From: Betaproteobacteria bacterium HGW-Betaproteobacteria-11
GTDB lineage: Bacteria; Pseudomonadota; Gammaproteobacteria; Burkholderiales; Rhodocyclaceae
Length of the DNA stretch: 64,000 nt
NCBI GenBank assembly: GCA_002842395.1
Contig: PHCV01000007.1
Span: 1 to 64,000 of the forward strand
Reading direction: 5' to 3'
Part shown: positions 45,356-54,865 of the stretch, one piece after another
Position numbering within the stretch: position 1 is the stretch's first letter
Layout of the letters: the number at the start of each line of letters is the position of its first letter
Made by a program: the position numbers and the translations under genes
Notes under the pieces: generated by a model
What the model was told of the DNA's origin: nothing
What the model saw: only the letters and a program-made list of their open reading frames with translations
The model's database searches: none

Positions 45356-46516
45356 ATGAAAATCCACGAATATCAGGGCAAGGAACTGCTGAAGAAGTTC
45401 GGCGTCACCGTTCCCCGCGGCATCCCCTGCTTTTCTGTCGATGAGGCAGTGAAGGCGGCGGAAACGCTGGGCGGCAAGGTTTGGGTGGTCAAGGCGCAAA
45501 TTCACGCTGGTGGCCGCGGCAAGGGCGGCGGCGTCAAGGTCGCCAAGTCGCTGGACGAAGTGCGTCAGTATGCCGGACAGATTCTCGGCATGCAGTTGGT
45601 GACGCACCAGACCGGCCCCGCGGGGCAGAAGGTGCGCCGCCTGTTGATCGAGGAAGGTGCCGACATCCGCAAGGAATATTATCTGGCGGTGCTGACCGAT
45701 CGTGCCACCCAGAAAGTGGCGATCATGGCCTCCAGCGAGGGCGGCATGGACATCGAGGAAGTCGCGCACGCCACGCCGGAAAAGATTCTCAAGGAATTCA
45801 TCGATCCGCTCGAGGGGGTGTCCGACCAGCAGGCGCTTAACCTGGCGCGCGGGATCGGCGTGCCGGAAGCTTCGCAAGCCGACGCCGTGCAACAGATCAG
45901 GAATTTGTACACCTGCTACATGGAAACCGATGCCTCGCTCGCCGAAATCAATCCGCTGATCCTCGAAGGCAACGGTGGCATCAAGGCGCTCGATGCCAAA
46001 TTCAATTTCGATTCCAACGCCTTGTTCCGCCATCCGGAAATCGTTGCCTATCGCGATCTGGACGAAGAGGATGCGGACGAGATCGAGGCCTCGAAATATG
46101 ATCTCGCCTACATTTCCCTCGACGGCAACATCGGCTGTCTGGTCAATGGCGCCGGGCTGGCGATGGCCACCATGGACACCATCAAGCTGTTTGGCGCCGA
46201 GCCGGCCAATTTTCTCGACGTGGGTGGCGGCGCCACCACCGAGAAAGTCACGGAAGCCTTCAAGATCATGCTCAAGAATCCCAAGGTCAAGGGCATTCTG
46301 GTCAATATTTTCGGCGGCATCATGAAGTGCGACACGATCGCTACCGGTGTGGTCACCGCGGCGCGCGAGACGCACCTTGCCGTGCCGCTGGTGGTGCGCA
46401 TGAAAGGCACCAACGAAGACCTGGGCAAGAAGATTCTTGCCGAATCGGGCCTGCCCATCATTTCTGCCGACACCATGGCTGAAGCCGCGACCAAGATCGT
46501 CGCCGCGGTCAAGTAA
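45356..46516 (+). CDS. sucC: Succinate-CoA ligase, beta subunit
   Basis: ADP-forming succinyl-CoA synthetase subunit of the TCA cycle, holding the nucleotide and succinate sites. 386 residues, normal length; [71 protein letters not shown] lies before the start; sucD follows after 11 bases. Confidence 0.97.
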   Translation: MKIHEYQGKELLKKFGVTVPRGIPCFSVDEAVKAAETLGGKVWVVKAQIHAGGRGKGGGVKVAKSLDEVRQYAGQILGMQLVTHQTGPAGQKVRRLLIEEGADIRKEYYLAVLTDRATQKVAIMASSEGGMDIEEVAHATPEKILKEFIDPLEGVSDQQALNLARGIGVPEASQADAVQQIRNLYTCYMETDASLAEINPLILEGNGGIKALDAKFNFDSNALFRHPEIVAYRDLDEEDADEIEASKYDLAYISLDGNIGCLVNGAGLAMATMDTIKLFGAEPANFLDVGGGATTEKVTEAFKIMLKNPKVKGILVNIFGGIMKCDTIATGVVTAARETHLAVPLVVRMKGTNEDLGKKILAESGLPIISADTMAEAATKIVAAVK

Positions 46517-46527
46517 GGAAGCGAACC

Positions 46528-47421
46528 ATGTCCATTCTCATCAATAAAGACACCAAGGTCATCACCCAGGGAATCACCGGCAAGACCGGTCAGTTCCATA
46601 CCGAAAAATGCATCGAATACGCCAATGGCAAGAACTGTTTCGTTGCCGGGGTGAATCCGAAGAAGGCCGGCGAGAAGATTTTCGATGTGCCGATCTACGC
46701 TTCCGTCAAGGAAGCCAGCGCAGCCACCGGCGCCACGGTTTCCGTGATCTACGTGCCGCCCGCCGGCGCGGCCGACGCGATCTGGGAAGCCTGTGAAGCC
46801 GATCTCGATCTGGCGATCTGCATCACCGAAGGCATTCCGGTGCGCGACATGCTGGCTGTGCGCAACAAGATGAAGCACAAGGTGGCCGCCGGCGGCAAGC
46901 AGACCCTGCTGCTTGGCCCCAACTGTCCCGGCCTCATCACGCCGGACGAAATCAAGATCGGCATCATGCCCGGCCACATCCATCGCAAGGGCCGCATCGG
47001 GGTGGTTTCCCGCTCGGGAACGCTGACTTATGAAGCGGTGGCGCAACTGACCGAAATCGGCCTCGGCCAGTCGTCGGCCGTCGGCATCGGCGGTGATCCG
47101 ATCAATGGCCTGAAGCACATCGATGTGATGCGGATGTTCAACGACGATCCCGATACCGATGCGGTCATCATGATCGGCGAAATCGGCGGCCCGGACGAGG
47201 CGGAAGCCGCGCAGTGGTGCAAGGCCAACATGAAGAAGCCGATCGTCGGTTTCATTGCCGGAGTGACTGCACCGGCCGGCAAGCGCATGGGCCATGCCGG
47301 CGCGCTGATTTCCGGTGGCGCCGATACGGCCGATGCCAAGCTGGCCATCATGGAAGCCTGCGGCTTCACGGTGACGCGCAATCCGTCGGAAATGGGCAAG
47401 CTGCTGAAGGCTCTGCTGTAA
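46528..47421 (+). CDS. sucD: Succinate-CoA ligase, alpha subunit
   Basis: CoA-binding subunit carrying the phospho-histidine. 297 residues; [37 protein letters not shown], active-site His in [17 protein letters not shown]. Followed by a repeat copy and an intrinsic terminator, closing the sucCD unit. Confidence 0.97.
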   Translation: MSILINKDTKVITQGITGKTGQFHTEKCIEYANGKNCFVAGVNPKKAGEKIFDVPIYASVKEASAATGATVSVIYVPPAGAADAIWEACEADLDLAICITEGIPVRDMLAVRNKMKHKVAAGGKQTLLLGPNCPGLITPDEIKIGIMPGHIHRKGRIGVVSRSGTLTYEAVAQLTEIGLGQSSAVGIGGDPINGLKHIDVMRMFNDDPDTDAVIMIGEIGGPDEAEAAQWCKANMKKPIVGFIAGVTAPAGKRMGHAGALISGGADTADAKLAIMEACGFTVTRNPSEMGKLLKALL

Positions 47422-47425
47422 AGGA

Positions 47426-47449
47426 AAAGTCGGCGTTGGCGGGACGCCG
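47426..47449 (+). repeat. Interspersed 24-bp repeat, copy 9 (just after sucD stop)
   Basis: AAAGTCGGCGTTGGCG then ggACGCCG: one mismatch. It starts four bases after the sucD TAA. Its ends TCGGCG and CGCCGA can pair as a 6-bp hairpin. Confidence 0.85.
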
Positions 47450-47462
47450 AACGTGTTCCGCA

Positions 47463-47495
47463 AGCCGTCCCGGTCAGCTCCGGGGCGGCTTTTTT
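47463..47495 (+). terminator. Intrinsic terminator of sucCD
   Basis: 11-bp stem AGCCGTCCCGG / CCGGGGCGGCT (one G-T pair), loop TCAGCT, followed by five T residues. Confidence 0.9.
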
Positions 47496-47549
47496 ATTCC
47501 CGACGACCGCCGTTCGGCGGTCGATTTGCACCAAATGTCATGAAAATGA

Positions 47550-47579
47550 TTGACGGAGTTGATGCCGGACTGTAAGAAT
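47550..47579 (+). promoter_or_regulatory. Candidate promoter of the signalling cluster
   Basis: TTGACG (47550-47555), 18 bases, AAGAAT (47574-47579) with a TGT extension, 47 bases before the kinase start. Moderate quality, but no other promoter is visible in the gap. Confidence 0.4.
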
Positions 47580-47626
47580 TGCACCCATCCGCTTGTTTCT
47601 GAGGCTTGCCAGGGGGCAGTCAGCGA

Positions 47627-50242
47627 ATGAAGAAGACGAATTTCTGGAAGAGCGATGTCTTTCTCGGGGTGGTCGTCAGCGTCGTCGTTCTGGTTCTCGG
47701 CAATGGCGAACTGTTGCAGGGGCTCGAGCGCAAGGCCTATGACCTGGGGGTCGCGGCCACCACGCGCACGCCTTCCGACAAGGTGGCGGTGATCGCCATC
47801 GACAAACAGAGCATCGACAACATCGGCCGCTGGCCCTGGTCGCGCGAAATCATGGCGGAGATGATCGAAAAACTTGCCGCGGCCAAGGCCAAGGTGATCG
47901 CCACCACGGTGTTCTATTCCGAACCGCAACGCGATCCCGGGCTCGTCTATATCGAGCGTCTGATGACGGCCTGCGGCGTGTCCCTGCCCGCGCCGTCCAC
48001 CGTCGCGTCGGCGCCCGCTTTGCCCGCGGCGGAGGCTCCGCTGCCTGCCGCAGGTGTCGCCTCTTCCTGTCCACAGATCGAACCGATGCTGCTCGAGGCC
48101 GAGCAAAAGCTCAATACCGATCGCCGCCTGGCCGCGGCGCTGGCTCAGGCGGGCAATGTCGCCCTGCCCATGTTGTTCGTCCTTGGCGAGCCGCGTGGCC
48201 GGCCGGATCACGATCTGCCCGACTATGTGAAAGGGAATGCAGTCAAAATGACCGGTGGCGACGAGGCGCCGCCGTATCCGACGGTGGGTGTCGATGCCGG
48301 CGTGATCGATCCGCTGGGCAAGGTCGCGGCGGCCATCGGCCATCTCAACGTGACGCCGGATGTCGATGGCGCCATCCGCACCGAACCCCTGGTGCTCGGC
48401 TATTTCGATCAGACCTATCCTTCGCTTTCGTTGCTGGTGGCGGCCCGCAGCCTCAATCTCACGCCGGCCGACATCCAGGTCAAGGCCGGTAGCGAGGTGC
48501 ATCTGGGAAAACTGAAAATTGGCACCGATGCCGATACGCGGATGCTGACCTTTTTCTACAAGGACAAGGACGGACAATCGCCGTTTGCGGTGGATTCCTT
48601 CTTCGATGTCAAAAGCGGCAAGATTCCATTCGAGAAATACCGCGACAAGATCGTGCTGATCGGGCCGACCTCATCCTCCGTCGGTAGCGTGTTCGTCACC
48701 CCGGTCAGTCCGGCGATGCCGGCCGTGCTGATGCAGGCCCATGCCGTTTCCAGCCTGCTCTCCGAGCATTTTTTCGTCGCCCCGAGCTGGGGCATCTGGG
48801 TTGAACGTGGCGTGTTCCTGCTGGTCGCGTTGTATCTGATCCTGTTGCTGCCGCGGCTCAAGGCGGGCCTTGCCGCCGGAATCACCGCCGCCATTCTGTT
48901 TGCCCTGCTGGCGACCCACTTCGCGCTGATGACGACCCAGCTGATGTGGTTGCAGCTGATGGTGCCGGCCACCCTGTTGCTGATTGGCCATCTGTTGCTG
49001 ACCACCAAGCGTTTTCTCGTCACCGAGCGGGGCAAGGAAAAATCGGATGCCGATTCGGCCGAGTCAAACCGCATGCTCGGTCTGGCCTTCCAGGGCCAGG
49101 GTCAGCTCGACATGGCCTTCGACAAGTTTCGCAAATGCCCGCTGGATGACCAGTTGCTGGAGAACATGTACAACCTGGCGCTCGATTTCGAACGCAAGCG
49201 ACAGTTCAACAAGGCCGAGACGGTGTTTCGCTATATTTTCGATTTCAATCCGAAGTTTCGTGACATCGAAACCCGCCTGAACCGCGCCAAGCAGCTCTCG
49301 GAAACCGTGATTCTTGGTGGCGGTGGAGGGGGGCGCAGCAATGCCAGCCTGATCGATACCGCCGGCAATATCGAGAAGCCGATGCTGGGCCGCTACGAGA
49401 TCGAGAAGGAGCTCGGCAAGGGCGCCATGGGTGTGGTTTACATGGGGCGCGATCCGAAAATCAATCGCGTGGTGGCGATCAAGACCATGGCCCTGGCGCA
49501 GGAGTTCGACGAGGACGAACTGGCTGATGTCAAGCAACGTTTTTTCCGCGAGGCCGAAACCGCGGGGCGGCTCAATCATCCCAACATCGTCACCATGTTC
49601 GACGCCGGCGAGGAGCATGACCTGGCCTACATTGCGATGGAGTTTCTCAAGGGCAAGGATTTGGTGCCCTATACCAAGCCCGATCAGCTGATGCCGTTGC
49701 CGCGTGCACTGAGCATCGTGGCGCGGGTCGCCGATGCGCTGTCCTACGCGCATGAGAATCACGTCGTGCATCGCGACATCAAGCCGGCCAACATCATGTA
49801 CGAACCGGAGTCGGACCAGGTCAAGGTGACCGACTTCGGCATTGCCCGCATCACCGACTCGTCGAAGACCAAGACCGGCATGGTGCTGGGTACCCCCTCA
49901 TACATGTCGCCCGAGCAGCTCGCCGGGAAGAAGATCGATGGCCGTTCCGACCTGTTTTCGCTGGGGGTTACGTTGTACCAGCTGGCGAGCGGCAAGTTGC
50001 CCTTCGAGGGTGAGTCGATGGCGCAGCTGATGTTCAAGATCGCCAACGAACCGCACCCGGACATTCGTGGCATCAATCCCGCTCTGCCGGACTGCCTGGT
50101 GGCCATCATCGACAAGGCGCTGGTCAAGGATGCCGACCTCCGTTATCAGACCGGCGCGGAATTCGCGCGGGACATCCGCACCTGCATGACGATGACCGGT
50201 AGTTCCGGAGCAACCGATTCCGGTGTCGATATCAGTTTTTGA
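47627..50242 (+). CDS. CHASE2-TPR-Ser/Thr protein kinase
   Basis: 871-residue membrane sensor kinase. An N-terminal membrane helix (VFLGVVVSVVVLVLG) precedes an extracytoplasmic CHASE2 domain (SIDNIGRWPWSREIMAEMI; KIVLIGPTSSSVGSVF), three membrane helices near residues 395-460, a TPR-like segment (MAFDKFRKCPLDDQLLENMY), then a Hanks-type kinase domain (GKGAMGVVYMG, Lys in VAIKTM, HRDIKPANIMYE, DFGIARI, MSPEQLAG). A Thr just before the kinase (SETVILGGGG) resembles an FHA-binding phosphosite. The sensor is N-terminal and the kinase C-terminal, the reverse of PknB-type kinases. The adjacent PP2C and FHA genes are the expected eraser and reader. Confidence 0.92.
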   Translation: MKKTNFWKSDVFLGVVVSVVVLVLGNGELLQGLERKAYDLGVAATTRTPSDKVAVIAIDKQSIDNIGRWPWSREIMAEMIEKLAAAKAKVIATTVFYSEPQRDPGLVYIERLMTACGVSLPAPSTVASAPALPAAEAPLPAAGVASSCPQIEPMLLEAEQKLNTDRRLAAALAQAGNVALPMLFVLGEPRGRPDHDLPDYVKGNAVKMTGGDEAPPYPTVGVDAGVIDPLGKVAAAIGHLNVTPDVDGAIRTEPLVLGYFDQTYPSLSLLVAARSLNLTPADIQVKAGSEVHLGKLKIGTDADTRMLTFFYKDKDGQSPFAVDSFFDVKSGKIPFEKYRDKIVLIGPTSSSVGSVFVTPVSPAMPAVLMQAHAVSSLLSEHFFVAPSWGIWVERGVFLLVALYLILLLPRLKAGLAAGITAAILFALLATHFALMTTQLMWLQLMVPATLLLIGHLLLTTKRFLVTERGKEKSDADSAESNRMLGLAFQGQGQLDMAFDKFRKCPLDDQLLENMYNLALDFERKRQFNKAETVFRYIFDFNPKFRDIETRLNRAKQLSETVILGGGGGGRSNASLIDTAGNIEKPMLGRYEIEKELGKGAMGVVYMGRDPKINRVVAIKTMALAQEFDEDELADVKQRFFREAETAGRLNHPNIVTMFDAGEEHDLAYIAMEFLKGKDLVPYTKPDQLMPLPRALSIVARVADALSYAHENHVVHRDIKPANIMYEPESDQVKVTDFGIARITDSSKTKTGMVLGTPSYMSPEQLAGKKIDGRSDLFSLGVTLYQLASGKLPFEGESMAQLMFKIANEPHPDIRGINPALPDCLVAIIDKALVKDADLRYQTGAEFARDIRTCMTMTGSSGATDSGVDISF

Positions 50243-50252
50243 GGGACTGACC

Positions 50253-51062
50253 ATGGAACTGAACTCAGTGCTGGAGATTGTCGCGCGGACCGATCCGGGC
50301 ATGGTGCGGACCAACAATGAAGACTCCGTCCTGGCCAATGCCACGCGCGGCATCGTCATTCTGGCCGATGGCATGGGCGGCTATAACGCCGGTGAAGTAG
50401 CCAGCGGGATGGCCACTGCCCTGCTCGGCAGCGAACTGGAAAAAACGCTCGGCACCGCGGGCATCGGCCTGCTTGAATCCTCCCGTCTGCATGAACTGCT
50501 GGAAACCGAGATTGCCCGCGCCAATGGCGCCATTTACCAGATGGCGCAGAGCCAGCCGCAATATGCCGGCATGGGCACCACATTGGTGGCCGGAGTGTTC
50601 CACGATGACCGGCTGACGGTGGCCCATGTCGGCGACTCCCGCCTGTACCGTTTGCGTGGCGAGGATTTTCAGCAGATCACGCGTGATCACTCGCTGCTCC
50701 AGGAGCAGATCGACAGCGGCCTGCTGACCCGTGAGCAGGCGCGGCTGTCGCAAAACAAGAACCTGGTTACCCGTGCCGTGGGCATCGATCCGCAAGTGCA
50801 GCCGGAGATTCATGAGCATGCCGTCCTGCCGGGCGACATCTACCTGCTCTGTTCCGATGGCCTCAACGACATGGTCGAGGATGACGAAATCGGCATGACC
50901 CTGGGCATGCTGGCGGCCAATCTGGAACTGTGTGCAACGCAGTTGATCCAGATGGCGAACGATAATGGCGGCCGCGACAATGTGTCGGTTATTCTGGTGA
51001 AGGTGAAGAGTGCCTACCCGGCGCGCGGCTGGTGGCAGCGGTTTCTGGCCTGGTTAAAATGA
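50253..51062 (+). CDS. PP2C-type Ser/Thr protein phosphatase
   Basis: 269 residues, soluble. All metal-binding motifs are present: TNNEDSV, LADGMGGYNAGEVA, VAHVGDSRLYRL, LLCSDGLNDMV, GGRDNVSVIL. Expected to reverse phosphorylation by the upstream kinase. ATG at 50253 follows GGGACTGACC; it starts 10 bases after the kinase stop. Confidence 0.95.
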   Translation: MELNSVLEIVARTDPGMVRTNNEDSVLANATRGIVILADGMGGYNAGEVASGMATALLGSELEKTLGTAGIGLLESSRLHELLETEIARANGAIYQMAQSQPQYAGMGTTLVAGVFHDDRLTVAHVGDSRLYRLRGEDFQQITRDHSLLQEQIDSGLLTREQARLSQNKNLVTRAVGIDPQVQPEIHEHAVLPGDIYLLCSDGLNDMVEDDEIGMTLGMLAANLELCATQLIQMANDNGGRDNVSVILVKVKSAYPARGWWQRFLAWLK

Positions 51063-51097
51063 CCCGGCGTCGTGTTTTGTTCTGAAGGAAGAAAAGA

Positions 51098-51841
51098 ATG
51101 GCCAAGCTCATACTCAGCATTGAAGGCACGGTGCTCAAGGAAATCCCCCTGCTCAAGGAACGCACGACCATCGGTCGCAAACCGCACAACGATATCCAGA
51201 TCGACAATCTGGCGATCTCCGGCGAGCATGCCGTGGTGATATCGATCCTGAACGACGCCTTCCTGGAGGACTTGAACAGCACCAATGGAACCTTCGTTAA
51301 CGGGCAGTCGATCAAGAAACATTTCCTGCAGAATGGCGACGTCATCGAAATGGGCAAGTACCGGCTGAAATACCTGAATGAAACGGCTCAGCCGGGGGCC
51401 GGGGCGGATTTCGAGAAGACCATGATCCTGCGCCCAGGGGCCATGCCCAGACCAGCCGATCCAGCGGCTGCTGCCGCACCTGCAAGCTTCGCCGAAACCA
51501 CGGCCGCAGCGCACAGTACAACCGTCGTCGGCATGGAAACTTCACCGGTTGCAGCCCCTGCGGCAGTACCTGTGCCGCTGTTGGGAGCGATCCAGCTCCT
51601 TTCGGGCAGCAATGCCGGCAAGGAGCTTGAGCTGACCAAGACGCTGACCACGCTGGGCAAACCCGGTGTCCAGGTCGCGGTGATCGCACGCCGTCCCCAC
51701 GGCTATTTCATCACTCATGTCGAGGGCACCAGTTTTCCGGTGGTCAATGGCCGGGCACTCGATGCCCAGGCGCATCCACTCAATGACCATGACATCATCG
51801 AACTGGCGGGCACCAAGATGGAATTCTTTCTGAAAAGCTGA
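51098..51841 (+). CDS. FHA-domain protein (two FHA modules)
   Basis: 247 residues. The N-terminal FHA is canonical (TTIGRKPHNDIQIDNLAISG, SGEHAVV, LEDLNSTNGTFVNG). A linker holds FEKTMILRPG, a plausible phosphothreonine target, and an Ala/Pro-rich stretch. The C-terminal ~85 residues form a second, degenerate FHA (LGKPGVQVAVIARRPHGYFI; FPVVNGRALD). Likely reads phospho-Thr made by the neighbouring kinase. Confidence 0.9.
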   Translation: MAKLILSIEGTVLKEIPLLKERTTIGRKPHNDIQIDNLAISGEHAVVISILNDAFLEDLNSTNGTFVNGQSIKKHFLQNGDVIEMGKYRLKYLNETAQPGAGADFEKTMILRPGAMPRPADPAAAAAPASFAETTAAAHSTTVVGMETSPVAAPAAVPVPLLGAIQLLSGSNAGKELELTKTLTTLGKPGVQVAVIARRPHGYFITHVEGTSFPVVNGRALDAQAHPLNDHDIIELAGTKMEFFLKS

Positions 51842-51869
51842 TGCCTGATCTATTGCAGCGAGAAGCGAC

Positions 51870-54095
51870 TTGAAACAGCATCTTCCCCGTTATGCGCTCG
51901 GCCTGTTGCTGCTTTTGCTCCTCCTCGGGCATTCCGCGCGCCTCTATCAAATTCCACTCATCAATCACCTGGATTCGATCATCTATGACGTGAAGGTGCG
52001 CCTGACCATGCCGCAAGGCGTCGACCAGCGGGTGGTGATTGTCGATATCGACGAAAAATCCCTGGCCGAGCAAGGGCGCTGGCCCTGGGGACGCGACAAG
52101 CTGGCCAGCCTGGTGAATGCGCTGTTTGACCGGTATGGCGTGAAGCAGGTCGGTTTCGACGTGGTTTTTGCCGAGCCGGACGAGAGCTCCGGTCTCAAGT
52201 CGCTTGAAATCCTGGCCAAAGGCGAGTTGCATGACGCGGGAGGTTTTCAGTCAACCCTGCGCGAGTTGCGTCCAAGACTCGATTACGATGCACGCTTCGC
52301 CACGGCCTTGCAGAGCCGTCCGGTGATCCTTGGTTACTACTTCTCCAGCAAGGAGGGAGGCGTGAGTTCCGGCGCCGTTCCCCCGCCTGCATTTCCGGCC
52401 GGAACGTTTTCCGGCCGGCGTATCGCCTTTACCCAATGGGTGAGTTACGGCGGTAATCTGCCGGCATTCCAGCAGGCGGCGGCCGGTGGTGGCCATTTCA
52501 ATCCACTGGTCGATTTCGACGGGATTTCGCGCCGGGTACCCCTCCTGGTCGAGTACAACGGGGCTTATTACGAGGCTCTGGCCTTGGCCATGGTGCGCAA
52601 CCTGCTGGGCAACCCGGCACTCACGCCGGGGTATCCGGAAAGTGCGTCCAGCACCTATGCCGCGATGGAATGGCTGGACCTGAAGCCGAAGGAGGGCGGT
52701 CCGCTACGCATTCCGGTCGATGAAAACGTGGCCACCCTGGTGCCCTTCCGTGGTTATCAGGGGAGTTTCCCCTACATTTCGGCCACCGACGTACTGAGTG
52801 GCCGGGCAAGCAGGGATCAACTCGCCGGGCGCGTCGTACTGGTCGGCACCACGGCGCCCGGCCTGATGGACTTGCGTGCCACGCCTGTCGGCGCGGCTTA
52901 TCCCGGAGTTGAAATCCATGCCAACCTGATTGCCGGTTTGCTCGATGGCACGCTCAAGCACAAGCCGGCCTATATTCTGGGAGCCGACGTGCTGACGGTG
53001 TTGCTCGCCGGCTCGTTGCTGATCTTTCTGCTGCCGATGCTTTCTCCCTTGCGGGCCACGGTGTTTGCCATCATCGTGCTGTTGCTGTTGTTGAGCCTCA
53101 ATTTTGCTTTCTGGCATGTCGCCAATGTCGTCCTGCCGCTGGCCAATGCACTCATGGCGATCATTGCGCTCTATGCCATGAACATGTCCTGGGGTTATTT
53201 TGTCGAGTCGCGCAGCAAGCGCCAGCTGACCGGGCTGTTCGGCCAGTATGTACCACCGGAACTGGTCGAGGAAATGAGTCGTGATCCGGAAAACTACAGC
53301 ATGGCGGGACGCAAGGCGGAACTGACCGTGCTGTTTTCCGACGTGCGCGGGTTCACCACCATTTCGGAGGGACTCGAACCGGAGCAGCTGGCCACCCTGA
53401 TGAACGAATATCTGGGCGCGATGACGGTGATCGTGCGCAAGCATCGCGGCACGCTCGACAAATACATCGGGGATGCCATCATGGCCTTCTGGGGAGCGCC
53501 GGTGGACGATCCGGAGCATGCCAAGCATGCCGTACTCACCGCCCTGGAAATGCAGGCCGCATTGCCGGCGCTGAACAAGGAGCTGGCCGCACGTGGCTGG
53601 CCCACGCTGAAGATCGGTATCGGTGTCAATAGCGGACCGATGACGGTTGGCGACATGGGTTCCCCCGTGCGCCAGTCCTACACGGTAATGGGCGATGCGG
53701 TGAATCTCGGCTCGCGCCTGGAGGGAATCACCAAGCAGTACGGCGTCGGCATCATCGTCGGCGAGCTGACGCGCGAGCAGCTGAAAAAGGAATTCGCCTT
53801 TCGTGAACTCGATCGCGTCCGGGTCAAGGGCAAGGACGAGCCGGTGGGAATTTACGAGCCCCTCGGACAGGAAGGCCAGGCTCCGCGCGACGAGTTGGAG
53901 GAACTCAAGCTCTGGCAGCAGGCCTTGCGCGTCTACCGGACGCAGGACTGGGATCAGGCCGAGGTGATGTTGCTCAATCTGACGCGAATCAAGCCACGTT
54001 ATCTGTATGAGCTGTATGGCCAGCGCATCCAGCATCTGCGCAAGGCATCGCCGGGCGCGGATTGGGACGGCGCCTGGACTTTCGATACCAAGTAA
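51870..54095 (+). CDS. CHASE2-class III adenylate cyclase
   Basis: 741 residues. N-terminal membrane helix, CHASE2 sensor (GRWPWGRDKLASLVNALFD; PGVEIHANLIAGLLDG), three membrane helices (VLTVLLAGSLLIFLLPML onward), a conserved linker (LTGLFGQYVPPELVEEM) and a class III cyclase domain: metal Asp in FSDVRGFT and GDAIMAFWGAP, substrate Lys in TLDKYIGD, and YTVMGDAVNLGSRLEG with Thr at the second specificity position, which favours ATP over GTP. TTG start at 51870, because the next in-frame ATG would remove the first membrane helix. Shares the CHASE2 type with the kinase, so both may sense the same cue. Confidence 0.92.
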   Translation: MKQHLPRYALGLLLLLLLLGHSARLYQIPLINHLDSIIYDVKVRLTMPQGVDQRVVIVDIDEKSLAEQGRWPWGRDKLASLVNALFDRYGVKQVGFDVVFAEPDESSGLKSLEILAKGELHDAGGFQSTLRELRPRLDYDARFATALQSRPVILGYYFSSKEGGVSSGAVPPPAFPAGTFSGRRIAFTQWVSYGGNLPAFQQAAAGGGHFNPLVDFDGISRRVPLLVEYNGAYYEALALAMVRNLLGNPALTPGYPESASSTYAAMEWLDLKPKEGGPLRIPVDENVATLVPFRGYQGSFPYISATDVLSGRASRDQLAGRVVLVGTTAPGLMDLRATPVGAAYPGVEIHANLIAGLLDGTLKHKPAYILGADVLTVLLAGSLLIFLLPMLSPLRATVFAIIVLLLLLSLNFAFWHVANVVLPLANALMAIIALYAMNMSWGYFVESRSKRQLTGLFGQYVPPELVEEMSRDPENYSMAGRKAELTVLFSDVRGFTTISEGLEPEQLATLMNEYLGAMTVIVRKHRGTLDKYIGDAIMAFWGAPVDDPEHAKHAVLTALEMQAALPALNKELAARGWPTLKIGIGVNSGPMTVGDMGSPVRQSYTVMGDAVNLGSRLEGITKQYGVGIIVGELTREQLKKEFAFRELDRVRVKGKDEPVGIYEPLGQEGQAPRDELEELKLWQQALRVYRTQDWDQAEVMLLNLTRIKPRYLYELYGQRIQHLRKASPGADWDGAWTFDTK

Positions 54096-54097
54096 TC

Positions 54098-54865
54098 ATG
54101 AAGATACGTGTCCTCGGCTGTAGTGGTGGCATCGGCGGCCGTCATTTGCGGACGACTTCCTTTCTTGTCGATCACGACATCCTGCTTGATGCGGGGACCG
54201 GCGTGGGCGATCTTTCGCTTGCCGAGCTGGCGCAAATCGATCATGTCTTCCTGACTCATTCGCACCTCGATCATGTGACCTCGCTGCCGTTTCTGGTCGA
54301 TACGGTGGGCGACATGCGCAACCGGCCACTCACCGTGCATGCCAGCGAAGCGACGCTGGAAATCTTGCGGGCCCATGTATTAAACTGGAGCATCTGGCCG
54401 GATTTCAGTCAAATTCCTTCGGTCAAAAGCCCGTTTTTGTGTTTCTCCACCGTTCATGCCGGCGAACCCGTTTCACTCGGTGACCGGCAAATCATCTCCC
54501 TGCCGGCCAACCACACCGTGCCGGCTGTCGGTTACCAACTCAAATCCGCTCGTGGCAGCCTGGTCTTTACCGGGGATACGGGTCCCTGCCCCGAACTCTG
54601 GAAAGCGGTCAACCGGATCGATGATCTGCGCTATCTGCTCGTCGAATGCGCCTTTTCAAATCGGGAAAAACGCCTGGCGAAGGCTTCCCTGCATCTGTGC
54701 CCGGACATGCTCGCCGAAGAGTTGGCCCAGTTGCAGCGGGATGCGGAAATCTTCATCACTCACCTCAAGCCGGGGCAGATCGAGCTGACCATGCAGGAGA
54801 TCGAGGACTGCATCGGCGAATATGATCCCGGGATGTTGCAGAACAACCATGTCTTCGAGCTATGA
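54098..54865 (+). CDS. Metallo-beta-lactamase-fold, class II-type cyclic nucleotide phosphodiesterase
   Basis: 255 residues with the HxHxDH motif in LTHSHLDHV, and downstream metal ligands (PANHTVPAVGY; VFTGDTGPC). The arrangement matches class II cAMP phosphodiesterases. Directly after the cyclase (2 bases), so hydrolysing cAMP is the natural inference. It overlaps the cyclic-nucleotide-binding gene by four bases. Confidence 0.85.
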   Translation: MKIRVLGCSGGIGGRHLRTTSFLVDHDILLDAGTGVGDLSLAELAQIDHVFLTHSHLDHVTSLPFLVDTVGDMRNRPLTVHASEATLEILRAHVLNWSIWPDFSQIPSVKSPFLCFSTVHAGEPVSLGDRQIISLPANHTVPAVGYQLKSARGSLVFTGDTGPCPELWKAVNRIDDLRYLLVECAFSNREKRLAKASLHLCPDMLAEELAQLQRDAEIFITHLKPGQIELTMQEIEDCIGEYDPGMLQNNHVFEL

